Shown: positions 29,771-38,262 of the stretch, piece after piece | Numbering within the stretch: position 1 is the first letter of the stretch | Layout of the letters: each line of letters opens with the position of its first letter | Assembly: GCA_902533075.1 (NCBI GenBank) | Contig: CACAKN010000010.1 | Span: 1 to 42,821, forward strand | Length of the DNA: 42,821 bases | Direction: 5' to 3' | Origin: an uncultured Pelagibacteraceae bacterium | GTDB taxonomy: Bacteria > Pseudomonadota > Alphaproteobacteria > Pelagibacterales > Pelagibacteraceae | Translations under genes and position numbers: made by a program | Notes under the pieces: model-generated | Told to the model about the DNA's origin: nothing | What the model saw: only the letters and a program-made list of their open reading frames with translations | Databases searched by the model: none

Positions 29771-30592
29771 TTAATTTAAACTTTTAATTGATAAGTTGTA
29801 TTTATTCTCATTTAAAACTTCATAATGAGACTCAAATTTATTTTCCATAAATTTAACACCTTTTCCTTTAGTTGTGTTTGCTATAAGTAAATTGGGTCGG
29901 TTTTTTTTATTGTTGAGTTGTGTTAAAGATCTTAAAATTTTAGATATATCGTGACCATCAGTTTGAATAACATTCCAATTAAAACTCTCAAATTTTGACT
30001 TAAGAGGTTCTAAATTTAAAATTTTATCTGTTGAACCAAAACCTTGTAATTTATTGTAATCTATAATTACAAACAAATTATCTAATTTATGATGACCAGC
30101 AAATAATGCTGTTTCCCATACAATTCCTTCATTACATTCCCCGTCACCTATTAATGCAAAAACTTTATTATTTTTTTTATCTTCCTTAAAAGCATAAGCC
30201 ATACCAGCTGCTACTGAAATTCCATTACCTAAAGATCCTGATGAAAAATCAATACCTAATTTCATATTCATATCAGGATGGCCACCTAACTTTCCATTGT
30301 CAGTTAAATATTCATTCATAAGAAATTTTTCTGAAAAAAATTTATGTTTCATTAAAACTAGATAATACGATAGAGCTGCATGACCTTTGCTCATTATAAA
30401 TTTATCATTTTTATATATTCTTTTTTTATCTATTTTCATAAATCCAAAATATAAAGCACATAGTAAGTCTATACATGACAAACATGATCCAATGTGATGA
30501 GCTTTTTTTTTAAATGAAATATCTAAAATTTTTTTTTTAAGATCTTTTGAAATAAAATTAATCTTATCTAATAATTTATTTTTTTTTTTCAT
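29771..30592 (-). CDS. Transketolase, N-terminal (thiamine diphosphate-binding) subunit
   Basis: This chain binds the diphosphate of thiamine diphosphate. The 273-residue protein has SKGHAALS (H71), GGHPD (H105), and the thiamine diphosphate motif GDGECNEG (149-156) ending at N180 (IIDYNKLQGFG). Its ATG is followed by an A-run that is shared with the end of the epimerase gene, giving a 17-base overlap in another frame. It and the next gene together make one complete transketolase. Confidence 0.9.
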   Translation of the reverse strand: MKKKNKLLDKINFISKDLKKKILDISFKKKAHHIGSCLSCIDLLCALYFGFMKIDKKRIYKNDKFIMSKGHAALSYYLVLMKHKFFSEKFLMNEYLTDNGKLGGHPDMNMKLGIDFSSGSLGNGISVAAGMAYAFKEDKKNNKVFALIGDGECNEGIVWETALFAGHHKLDNLFVIIDYNKLQGFGSTDKILNLEPLKSKFESFNWNVIQTDGHDISKILRSLTQLNNKKNRPNLLIANTTKGKGVKFMENKFESHYEVLNENKYNLSIKSLN

Positions 30593-31517
30593 TATAAAAA
30601 TCTTTATGCCAATTAAGAGTTTTAGCTAAGCCATTACTCAAATTTACCTTTGGCATCCAATTTATTTTTCTTTTAACATAAGACATGTCTGCATACCATA
30701 TAGTCTGATCCCATGTTCTATTCTTCATGGTGTTCCACAAATTTATTTTTTTATAACCTGTTAATTTTTTTAAAGAATTATAAATATCTTTTACTGTATA
30801 TCTTTTTCCACTTCCTAAATTCAATATTTCTCCTATTAAATTTTTTTTATTTGCAATTTTTATATAAAATCTAATTAAATCATCAATATAGATCAAATCT
30901 CTAGATATTTTTGGAGAAACGAGACTTATACTTTTATTAGATAACATTTTTTTTATTAAAACAGGAATTAATCTATCAGGTCTCTCAAACGGTCCATAAA
31001 CATGAAAAGGTCTAACTGTAACTATTTGAATATTAGAATTTATACTTTCAAATTGACAATATAAAGATACCGAACTTTTAAATGCAGAATAATAACTATT
31101 GGGAACGAGAACATCACTTTCTCTCATTTTCTTATTCTTAAAACCATACTCTGAACTAGAACCAGTGTTAATAAATATGTTGAACTTATATTTTTTACAT
31201 TCATTTATAAGATTAAATGTTGAGTCAAAAATTGACTCTTTTATTTTAATTAGATTATTTTGATCAGAATAAGCACCGTTAGTTGCTAAATGAAAAATAG
31301 TTTTTGGTTTAATTTTTTTGATTATTTTTTTTATATTCGTTTTGTTGTTTAAATCAGAATAATGAACATGAGTTTTACTCATCAAATCTTTTATTCGCCA
31401 AAGATTTGAATTTTTTTTGATGATGATATGAATTTTGATCCCTTGAGATACAAAATAACGTACTAAATTTGACCCCACAAATCCAGCAGCACCAGTTATA
31501 AGAATCGGATATTTCAA
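30576..31517 (-). CDS. NAD-dependent sugar epimerase/dehydratase
   Basis: This extended short-chain dehydrogenase family acts on nucleotide sugars. The 313-residue protein has the Rossmann motif GAAGFVG (9-15) right at the start, serines at TGSSSEYG (120-123) and the catalytic Y143-SAF-K147. The start is a TTG at 31515-31517: there is no ATG in frame near it, and the Rossmann strand begins at residue 3, so little is missing. It is the first gene of the epimerase-transketolase-GT2 operon. Substrate (for example UDP-, GDP- or dTDP-sugar) is not known. Confidence 0.82.
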   Translation of the reverse strand: MKYPILITGAAGFVGSNLVRYFVSQGIKIHIIIKKNSNLWRIKDLMSKTHVHYSDLNNKTNIKKIIKKIKPKTIFHLATNGAYSDQNNLIKIKESIFDSTFNLINECKKYKFNIFINTGSSSEYGFKNKKMRESDVLVPNSYYSAFKSSVSLYCQFESINSNIQIVTVRPFHVYGPFERPDRLIPVLIKKMLSNKSISLVSPKISRDLIYIDDLIRFYIKIANKKNLIGEILNLGSGKRYTVKDIYNSLKKLTGYKKINLWNTMKNRTWDQTIWYADMSYVKRKINWMPKVNLSNGLAKTLNWHKDFYNEKKK

Positions 31518-31611
31518 AGTAGTTACTTTAAATTGTTTAATATAATATTAAATATAATATTTAAAAAAAAATAGCTATGAAATTAAAATTATTTATTAAT
31601 AAAAAAACAAT

Positions 31612-32313
31612 ATGAATATATTGATAACTGGAACTTCATCGGGCTTAGGTAAAGAAATATTTAATGAACTTAAAAAAGATAAAAAAAATAATTTTTTTCT
31701 AATCAATAGAAAATCAGAAATAAAAAGTAAAAATGTAAAAACCTATAATGTTAATCTCTCTAATCACAGACTATTAAAAAATAAAATTAAAAAGATTATT
31801 ACTGACTCTAAGAAAAGAATTGATTTAATAATTTGTAATGCTGCGCAAGGGGTATTTGGATATGTAGATGAAATTAAAATCAAAGAATTTAAGAATGATA
31901 TGGATGTTAATTTTTACTCTCATTTATTAATTATAAAATCCCTTTTACCATTTATGAAAAAAAACCAATACGGTCACATAATTAATATTTCATCTGGAGC
32001 AGGAATAGTTGGTTTAAAAAAATCTGCCAGTTATTCTGTAAGTAAATCATGTATGCAAATTTTGATAGAATCAATTCACCAGGAATTAGTAAGATACAAT
32101 ATATTTTCAAAAAATATTTTTCCAGGCCCTACTAAAACAAATTTTACAAAAAAAAATAAATACATTAAACACAAGGTATATATGAAAGGTGAAAATGTAA
32201 CTAAAATATCAAAAATTATAATAAAAAATCTTTTTAAAAAGAAAATAAATATATTTTGCCAAAAAAAAACTTTTGGTGCTTTTTTAATAAAGACATTCCC
32301 TCACTTAAAATAA
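31612..32313 (+). CDS. Short-chain dehydrogenase/reductase (possible DprE2-like partner)
   Basis: The 233-residue protein is a classical SDR: TGTSSGLG (6-13) binds the dinucleotide, N76 in CNAAQG, N100, the catalytic serine in ISSGAG (127-130) and Y141-SVS-K145. The C-terminus (KKINIFCQKKTFGAFLIKTFPHL) resembles by eye the membrane-apposed end of DprE2, the reductase of the decaprenylphosphoryl-ribose epimerase pair. It converges with the DprE1-like oxidase gene, only six bases apart. A DprE2-like job is an inference from that neighbour. Confidence 0.8.
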   Translation: MNILITGTSSGLGKEIFNELKKDKKNNFFLINRKSEIKSKNVKTYNVNLSNHRLLKNKIKKIITDSKKRIDLIICNAAQGVFGYVDEIKIKEFKNDMDVNFYSHLLIIKSLLPFMKKNQYGHIINISSGAGIVGLKKSASYSVSKSCMQILIESIHQELVRYNIFSKNIFPGPTKTNFTKKNKYIKHKVYMKGENVTKISKIIIKNLFKKKINIFCQKKTFGAFLIKTFPHLK

Positions 32314-32319
32314 ACTTAG

Positions 32320-33672
32320 TTAAGAAACTCTTTTAAGAAAATCTGAAAATAACAAATTATCTTTGTCATATTTTTTTTTAACACCTAAAAAATTTTTATA
32401 TTTTCGGTAATTTTTTTTAATCTTAATTTTATCTAGCAAAACATCTTTGCAAATATAAATCTTATGATTTTTTTTAATCACATAATCGTGTAATTTTCTT
32501 ATCTTATTAAGTTCATTTGAGTAATCAGTCCCAGCATTAAAAATTTGATTTATATTCATACTTATTCCATCATCAGAAAATGAAATATAATTCTTATTTT
32601 TTTTATGCATCTTTATTCCAATAACGAAACCTAATAAATTTAATTTTTGGCAGTATAAAATGAAATTTTTTAAATCTTTTTTAATATTTTCTTTTTTGAT
32701 TAAGACCTGTACTTCAAAAAAAGAGTATGGATTTATTATTTCTTTTATATCAACACCGTAAGAAGATAATGGAAAAGATATGTCTTTATAAGTATTAATA
32801 TTTTCTTTTTTTGATTTAAATAATAAAAATATAAAATAATTAATATACTTTGTTAGATTATTCTTAACACACAAACCAAAAATATATTTTTGAATTACAT
32901 TAAAAAAGTTGGAAGTATTAATATTATCGCTTTTTAAATTTTCTTTATAAATTTTTTTAGATTTAAAAATGACACTTTTTCCAAGATTTTGATTTCTTCC
33001 GTATATATCTACCCACCCATTTATATAATCATATTTATCAATGTCTTTATAAAGATTTTGAATAAGCGCTTTGTAATTGTTACATGGAATTGTAACTGAA
33101 TGATAAAACTTTGCTATTGGTTTTAATTTAAACTTTACTTCAGTAACAATTCCAATAAGACCCAATCCACCACAAACTGATCTAAAAATTTTGTTATTCT
33201 TTTTTTCTGAACATTTTATAATTTTTTTATTTGGTAAAACTAATTCTAGTTCAATAATATTTTGTGAAAAATTACCATGTTTAAAACTATCTTTCCCATG
33301 AACATCATTACCTATACATCCACCAATTGTTACTTCACCACCACCCGGAATTGAATACAAGGACCATCCATATTTATTTAGTTTATGTATTATATCTTTA
33401 ATTCTGAATTGACTTGAAATTAAAAGCTCCCCTTTATCTTTGTCAAAAATAAATTTTTTTTTATAATTATTCAAATCAATAATAATATTATTAGAATTAA
33501 ATATCGTATCGTACCAACTCAGACCAGAGCCTATTGGTAATATTTTTTTTTTATGTTTTTTTGCAAAATCAATAATTTTAAAGATATCTTGATTATTTTT
33601 AGGAAAAAAAATATGACAATTACTTTTTTTATAATTTGAATAATTAAAATTTAAGAATTTTTTAATTTTCAC
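32320..33672 (-). CDS. FAD-linked oxidase, DprE1-like (polyprenylphosphoryl-sugar 2'-oxidase candidate)
   Basis: DprE1 oxidises the 2'-hydroxyl of decaprenylphosphoryl-ribose; DprE2 then reduces the ketone to the arabinose form. The 450-residue protein has the FAD-binding fold with PIGSGLSW (46-53), PGGGEVTIGGCIGNDVHGK (H125 and K127 match the DprE1 ...IHGK... element), FRSVCGGLGLIGIVTEVKFKL, and a DprE1-like end (KD at 409-410; KKYDKDNLLFSDFLKR). The residue lining up with the mycobacterial benzothiazinone cysteine seems not to be cysteine, by eye. It directly follows the methyltransferase gene with no gap. Other vanillyl-alcohol-oxidase family enzymes are the alternative. Confidence 0.72.
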   Translation of the reverse strand: MKIKKFLNFNYSNYKKSNCHIFFPKNNQDIFKIIDFAKKHKKKILPIGSGLSWYDTIFNSNNIIIDLNNYKKKFIFDKDKGELLISSQFRIKDIIHKLNKYGWSLYSIPGGGEVTIGGCIGNDVHGKDSFKHGNFSQNIIELELVLPNKKIIKCSEKKNNKIFRSVCGGLGLIGIVTEVKFKLKPIAKFYHSVTIPCNNYKALIQNLYKDIDKYDYINGWVDIYGRNQNLGKSVIFKSKKIYKENLKSDNINTSNFFNVIQKYIFGLCVKNNLTKYINYFIFLLFKSKKENINTYKDISFPLSSYGVDIKEIINPYSFFEVQVLIKKENIKKDLKNFILYCQKLNLLGFVIGIKMHKKNKNYISFSDDGISMNINQIFNAGTDYSNELNKIRKLHDYVIKKNHKIYICKDVLLDKIKIKKNYRKYKNFLGVKKKYDKDNLLFSDFLKRVS

Positions 33673-34566
33673 TTAATTTTTTTTTGCAATTAGATACTGA
33701 TTGCCAGCTTTAAAACCTATTATTAATTTTTTAAAAATTAACATAATTGTTTTATTAAGCAGATTTTTAATAATAATTGGAATTGGCATCATTTTTAACC
33801 AATAACTTAAGGAATAATAATTTTTTAAATTTCTCACTTTTACATCTAAAAATTTATTTTTTTTAAAGATAAGGTTTAAAGCCTTCTCATTAAATACGGC
33901 AACATGTTCATCGTTTATAATGGGATGTTTTTCTTTAAAAATTTTAGCCAAAAAATGCCTCTCATTATGACAAACACAAATAACGATTCCACCTGGTTTA
34001 AGAACTTTGTAAATACTCTCTAAGAATTTATTAGAGTCAACAACATGTTCAATAATCATTGCAATAAAAACTAAGTCATATTTTTCATTTTCAATTTGGT
34101 TTTCATCAAAAATTCCATGTTGAATAAAATTTTTAATTTCATTATCTGCAAAAGATATCGCATCTTTAGATGGTTCAATACCTTTAACGTTTTTAAATCC
34201 TAATCTTAATGCCTCTTGTAACATAAAACCATTACCACATCCTATTTCCAAGAAATTTTCTTTTGAATTTTCTAAAAATTTAATCCCCTCTTTTAATGTC
34301 TTTGAATAAGATTTTGTTAAACCCTCAAGTTCTGAAGAATAGTCAAATGAACTTTCATTATATAATTGATTAGAATATTCTTCGTCGTATATTTCTGAAG
34401 CATAAAGTAAAGTGCAATTCTCACATCTTAGCATTTGGTAATGATAACCATCAGGATCTTTTCGACCAGCAAAATTAGGATTTTCTAAATCTTCTGGTAA
34501 TTTTTTATCATATACTAATTTTGAATTTTTATCAGATTCACAAATTGGGCAAACTTTTTTTTGCAT
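33673..34566 (-). CDS. Class I SAM-dependent methyltransferase with N-terminal cysteine pairs
   Basis: The 297-residue protein begins with a probable zinc-binding module (CPIC at 6-9, CENC at 48-51), then the SAM-binding motif LEIGCGNGF (106-114) and an acidic loop at GIEPS. The later motif YKVLKPGGIVICV is normal for small-molecule or sugar methyltransferases. It is cotranscribed with the DprE1-like oxidase, with no gap, and so probably methylates an intermediate or end product of this glycan pathway. Substrate unknown. Confidence 0.82.
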   Translation of the reverse strand: MQKKVCPICESDKNSKLVYDKKLPEDLENPNFAGRKDPDGYHYQMLRCENCTLLYASEIYDEEYSNQLYNESSFDYSSELEGLTKSYSKTLKEGIKFLENSKENFLEIGCGNGFMLQEALRLGFKNVKGIEPSKDAISFADNEIKNFIQHGIFDENQIENEKYDLVFIAMIIEHVVDSNKFLESIYKVLKPGGIVICVCHNERHFLAKIFKEKHPIINDEHVAVFNEKALNLIFKKNKFLDVKVRNLKNYYSLSYWLKMMPIPIIIKNLLNKTIMLIFKKLIIGFKAGNQYLIAKKN

Positions 34567-34654
34567 TATATAATTTTTTAATATTGCTGTTATTCTTATT
34601 TGTAAATAATGTATTTATTACATGTTTATAATAATTAAAATATAAAATTATTAA

Positions 34655-36139
34655 ATGAAATTACTTGATAAAATTAATTCAAAAAAGTTATTTATTATAT
34701 CTCTTATTTCGATAAATTTTATTTTTTATGGCTCTATTTTACTAGTTGAAGGCTATCCTGAAACAAATGATATACTTCATATTTTCAAAATAACTTCTCT
34801 CGATGGAAAATTGAAATTTGTTAATGATTATTATCCTCCTGGATTTGCTTATTATACATTATTAATTTCAAATTCTTTAACTACACTGTCGTTTATTATT
34901 ATCTACTTGGGTATTCAAAGTAGTTTTTTCATCTATTTAATTACAGATTTTGTAAAAGAGAAATTAGATAAAACAGAACAATTTTATCTTTATTGTTACT
35001 TTTTAATTTTTCATTTCATTATAATTTTAACTATTGGATTTGTTCACTCTGATAGTATCTTTATATTACTTTTATATAATGGAATTATCCTTTTTATAAT
35101 TGGATACTATTTTAAAAATAAATTTCTTGTTTATTTTATAGGAGCCCTTTTAGTTGGTTTATCAATAATTTTTAGACATCAAGGTCCAATAATTCTCTTT
35201 TTTCTTTTTCTACTATTTTTTTATTATGAAATTATTTCTTGTAGTAAAAAAATTTTATTAAATTATAAAAAATATTTGATTATTATAACTGCTTTAATAA
35301 CACCTTTTTTTATTTCATACTTTCATTTATTTTTTATTGATGCATTTTCTCAATCTTTAACTACTGGAAAGCTATACTATTATTTACATGGTGATAAATT
35401 AGGTGATTGGAGAGATTTAAAATCTGTTTATCAATCTGATCATTATTTAAATTTTAATTTGGTTAATGAAAAGATTGATCACATTGTTTCAATAACATTA
35501 AATCATATTAAAGGTGTTTTAAGAATAGTTTATCCTTTTATTTTTTGTTTAATACTTGCATATTCTATCACTAGAAAAAGTATTATCCTGTTCTCACTTG
35601 TAATTTTTCTTATTTATCTTTTAATAATATTACCTGGATATCATGCTGCTTATTACCCGTCACTATTTATAATATATATAATAATATTATTGAATTTCAG
35701 AGAGATAATTAAAAATAAATTAGTAATAATATTTACTTTTATTTTTTTAATTGGACACATTATTTATCTTTCAGACTATCACGTTAAATATGTAAATGAG
35801 AGTTATAGATTGAATAAAGAAATAAATAATAAGATTGTTCCAATTTTAAATAAAAAAAAATTAACCTACTCAAATATATTTTCAGATGATTACAATTTTT
35901 ATACAAATAAATTAAATGGTGAAGTACATAGATTGTGTAATTGGGGTGGTTGGTTTATAAAACATCCATATTTAAAAGATTATTATCCAAGAAAAATTTT
36001 GAAAGGAGAAAAAAACAAATACTGCGATATAAAAGTTTTAATAACTAGAGATCATGAATTTTCACAAATATATCTAAAAAATAAACAATTTGACGAACAT
36101 TATAAGTTTGAAATTTACCACTTATTTATTCGTGAATAA
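34655..36139 (+). CDS. Multi-pass membrane protein, possible GT-C type glycosyltransferase
   Basis: The 494-residue protein has about ten to twelve hydrophobic segments, a first outside loop with EGYPETNDILHIFK and DYYPPGFAYYTLL, and a soluble C-terminal tail from about residue 400. Acidic residues in the first loop followed by a YPPG-type segment fit GT-C enzymes, which take sugar from polyprenyl phosphate and add it to a glycan or lipid outside the membrane. No named family was recognised with confidence. It diverges from the methyltransferase gene and lies beside lipid-sugar genes, which supports the guess. Confidence 0.55.
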   Translation: MKLLDKINSKKLFIISLISINFIFYGSILLVEGYPETNDILHIFKITSLDGKLKFVNDYYPPGFAYYTLLISNSLTTLSFIIIYLGIQSSFFIYLITDFVKEKLDKTEQFYLYCYFLIFHFIIILTIGFVHSDSIFILLLYNGIILFIIGYYFKNKFLVYFIGALLVGLSIIFRHQGPIILFFLFLLFFYYEIISCSKKILLNYKKYLIIITALITPFFISYFHLFFIDAFSQSLTTGKLYYYLHGDKLGDWRDLKSVYQSDHYLNFNLVNEKIDHIVSITLNHIKGVLRIVYPFIFCLILAYSITRKSIILFSLVIFLIYLLIILPGYHAAYYPSLFIIYIIILLNFREIIKNKLVIIFTFIFLIGHIIYLSDYHVKYVNESYRLNKEINNKIVPILNKKKLTYSNIFSDDYNFYTNKLNGEVHRLCNWGGWFIKHPYLKDYYPRKILKGEKNKYCDIKVLITRDHEFSQIYLKNKQFDEHYKFEIYHLFIRE

Positions 36140-36183
36140 TTTATAAAAATTTTACTTATTTTATTAAAGCTTTTTTTAAAAAC

Positions 36184-36846
36184 TTAAATTTTTTCTTTTT
36201 CTTTAATTTCCTGCTCTTTAATTACCCTAGGATTTTTCTTTATATTCAAAATGTTTGCAAAGCTATGGTTCACATCTCTATGACCTGCTTCATCATCTCT
36301 GATAACTTTAACAACATCTTTTAACTTAGAATTAAGTGGTAAATTCCAATAATTTATTGCGATCTCTGGAGCTTTAATATTTTCAATTTTACCTTCTTCT
36401 ATTTCTTTTAAATATTCTGTGTAACTTATAACTGCTTCCTCTTCAAAATATCCAACAATTCTATGAGCTGTTCTTTGTGATAATAGATAAATAATTAAAT
36501 ACATCAGAATAAATATAAATTGCGCCATCATAATAATTATTCTTTCAATAAAGGTAGGTTTTGCAATTTGAATAAAAGTCATTAAGTGCATTCTTTCATT
36601 TTCAGCTTCGTCTAAAAGAATTTTAATCCAACCTCTATCATCCTGCATTTTTCTTAATGATTTTAAATGTAGTAACATGCCCGCAACCATTCCAGGGACT
36701 GCTGCAACAGTTTCTAAAACAACTGCTCTGTGTCCATACTTTTTTTTAAAAAAGGTATCAGCAAGTAATCTTAAAAATTTAGTAAATTTTAACGCTACAC
36801 GATCACTTAAATTTTGTGGCTTATGATGTCTTGTTATGTTTTCCAT
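36184..36846 (-). CDS. aox: Alternative oxidase (ubiquinol oxidase, non-proton-pumping)
   Basis: The enzyme reduces oxygen to water with ubiquinol and bypasses the proton-pumping oxidases. The 220-residue protein carries the diiron ligand set: E45 in LETVAAVPGM, E84 and H87 in EAENERMHL, a glutamate at 135-137 in YFEEEAVISYTEYL, and E186 and H189 in RDDEAGHRDVNH. Its length is close to other bacterial forms and lacks the plant N-terminal regulatory cysteine. It needs no heme. It diverges from the gene at 36974, a heme-degrading monooxygenase candidate. Confidence 0.93.
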   Translation of the reverse strand: MENITRHHKPQNLSDRVALKFTKFLRLLADTFFKKKYGHRAVVLETVAAVPGMVAGMLLHLKSLRKMQDDRGWIKILLDEAENERMHLMTFIQIAKPTFIERIIIMMAQFIFILMYLIIYLLSQRTAHRIVGYFEEEAVISYTEYLKEIEEGKIENIKAPEIAINYWNLPLNSKLKDVVKVIRDDEAGHRDVNHSFANILNIKKNPRVIKEQEIKEKEKI

Positions 36847-36973
36847 ATAATATATATAGTTGTTAAATCTTTTTTTTTTAGTTATTGAATACTCTTAATT
36901 ACGTGAAATATTGATAAATTTACTGCGACAAACTGTTAACAATTATTTTTATAAGATGTATTAAGATAAATTC

Positions 36974-37276
36974 ATGTTCATCGCAATGAATAGATTTAAA
37001 ATTGTACCGGGTAAAGAGGCTGAATTTGAAAAAGTTTGGAGAGAAAGAGATACGCATCTTGAGGGTGTTAATGGTTTTAAAGAATTTCATTTGGTAAAGG
37101 GTGAAAAAAATAATGAATTTTCACTATACGCTTCTCATAGTATATGGAATTCTAAAGAGGATTTTATTAACTGGACTAAATCAGAGGCATTTAAATTAGC
37201 TCATAAAAATGCTGGGCAACATAAAAATTTATATCTTGGAGCACCAAACTTTGAGGGCTTTGAAGTAGTGCTTTAA
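36974..37276 (+). CDS. Antibiotic biosynthesis monooxygenase-fold protein, IsdG/HmuQ-like heme oxygenase candidate
   Basis: IsdG-family proteins break heme open and free its iron. The 100-residue protein has the ferredoxin-like fold and the three residues that catalyse heme breakdown in IsdG, at the same numbers: N6, W67 and H77. It is followed by three small genes on the same strand. Whether it degrades heme depends on those residues being correctly placed; the ABM fold also covers other activities. Confidence 0.72.
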   Translation: MFIAMNRFKIVPGKEAEFEKVWRERDTHLEGVNGFKEFHLVKGEKNNEFSLYASHSIWNSKEDFINWTKSEAFKLAHKNAGQHKNLYLGAPNFEGFEVVL

Positions 37277-37309
37277 ATATATTTTAAATTTTAAAAATAG
37301 GAAAGAAAT

Positions 37310-37495
37310 ATGAAAATACTAAAAGAGTTAGATGATGCAAAATTAGTAATTGTTGAACTAGAGGTTAGATTAGGAGAAGAAGTTAGAAGTGCTCCAACTT
37401 TATGTGCAAAATATAAAGGGAAAATTATACCTTTAAATACAGCTCATGATGGTAGACCGATATTAATGAAAGAAGAAAATTCTATAGAAAAATAA
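37310..37495 (+). CDS. Small protein of unknown function (61 residues)
   Basis: The 61-residue product is soluble with a mixture of beta-like segments (AKLVIVELEVRLGEEVRS, KYKGKIIPLNTAHDGRPILMKEE). An AGGAAAG sequence before its ATG serves as ribosome-binding site. Its stop lies three bases before the next gene, so it is likely translated. I do not recognise the family; it is not the HemP/HmuP sequence that often accompanies heme uptake genes. Confidence 0.6.
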   Translation: MKILKELDDAKLVIVELEVRLGEEVRSAPTLCAKYKGKIIPLNTAHDGRPILMKEENSIEK

Positions 37496-37498
37496 ATT

Positions 37499-37888
37499 AT
37501 GATTGAACAAATTAGCGTTTATCTGACATCAATGATTTTAGGAATAATGCTATTCTTCTCGTTTGTAATAGCTCCTGTTGTCTTTACAACATTAGATGAG
37601 AATAATGCTCGAAAGTTTATAAGAAGAATATTCCCGTTTTATTATAATGTTAATTTAGTGATAAGTTTTATTGTTCTCATAACATTTATATTGTTGAGTA
37701 AGATAGGAGTTGATTTTTATTTAATATTAGCAATTACAGTTTTATTTGCTATTTCAAACTATTTATTAATGCCATTAATTAACAAATACAGAGATGAGAA
37801 GCAGGATAAAAAATTTAAATACTCACATTTTATATCTGTTATTATTAATTTTGTTCAAATGATTTGTTTAGCATTTGTGTTGGTTTAA
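37499..37888 (+). CDS. DUF4149-like membrane protein (TMEM205-type)
   Basis: The 129-residue protein has four hydrophobic segments (about 8-28, 50-70, 74-92 and 108-128). The family pattern SFVIAPVVFTTLDENNARKFIRRIFPFYYNV is clear near the first segment. It starts three bases after the 61-residue gene. Function is unknown in the family; the gene sits with the heme monooxygenase candidate in one probable operon. Confidence 0.65.
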   Translation: MIEQISVYLTSMILGIMLFFSFVIAPVVFTTLDENNARKFIRRIFPFYYNVNLVISFIVLITFILLSKIGVDFYLILAITVLFAISNYLLMPLINKYRDEKQDKKFKYSHFISVIINFVQMICLAFVLV

Positions 37889-37902
37889 TTAGCTTATGAT
37901 TA

Positions 37903-38106
37903 ATGAAAAAAAATATTTTTAAATCTCACTTAAAAAAAAAAGCACAATCAAAGCTCGCTTTATCAATTAGCTTATTTATTGCGCTTTTAACCTCAACTGG
38001 ATACATCTTTAATTCTAAAGGAGTAATTTTTCTATTCTATATTTCTTGCTTTGTATTTCTCTACAATTTAGTAATTCACTTCTTATTAGAAAAGTTTGAT
38101 ATTTAA
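37903..38106 (+). CDS. Small membrane protein of unknown function (67 residues)
   Basis: The product has a basic N-terminus (MKKNIFKSHLKKKAQSK) and two hydrophobic segments (about 17-34 and 40-60). No family was recognised. The ATG lies 14 bases after the DUF4149 gene. Protein length and hydrophobicity suggest a real gene, but evidence is limited to context. Confidence 0.45.
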   Translation: MKKNIFKSHLKKKAQSKLALSISLFIALLTSTGYIFNSKGVIFLFYISCFVFLYNLVIHFLLEKFDI

Positions 38107-38108
38107 TC

Positions 38109-38255
38109 ATGATTAAAACACTCATTAAATTAAAGATATTAAAATTTATACTAATTAGTGGTGTATCAACAGCTTGTGCTTTTAAGTTATATTGTGATAA
38201 AAAAAATGAAGTAAAAAGAAAAAAAGATAAAAAAACTTTGCTTCTTACTCGATAA
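38109..38255 (+). CDS. Possible 48-residue peptide
   Basis: An ATG two bases after the previous gene opens a 48-codon frame: a hydrophobic N-terminal segment (LKILKFILISGVSTACAFKLYC) then a lysine-rich tail ending KTLLLTR. There is a weak resemblance to a signal sequence but no good lipobox. It is the last gene of the group and ends seven bases before the convergent permease gene. It may be a chance frame. Confidence 0.3.
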   Translation: MIKTLIKLKILKFILISGVSTACAFKLYCDKKNEVKRKKDKKTLLLTR

Positions 38256-38262
38256 AAATTTT

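Noticed and set aside
31518..31611. TATAAT-like words in the epimerase-SDR divergent gap
   Set aside because: The whole gap is A/T, so matches are expected by chance and no paired -35 site stands out.
36140..36183. Possible bidirectional terminator between the membrane protein and the alternative oxidase
   Set aside because: Only AAAGCTTT and A/T runs are present; no stem of convincing strength was found.
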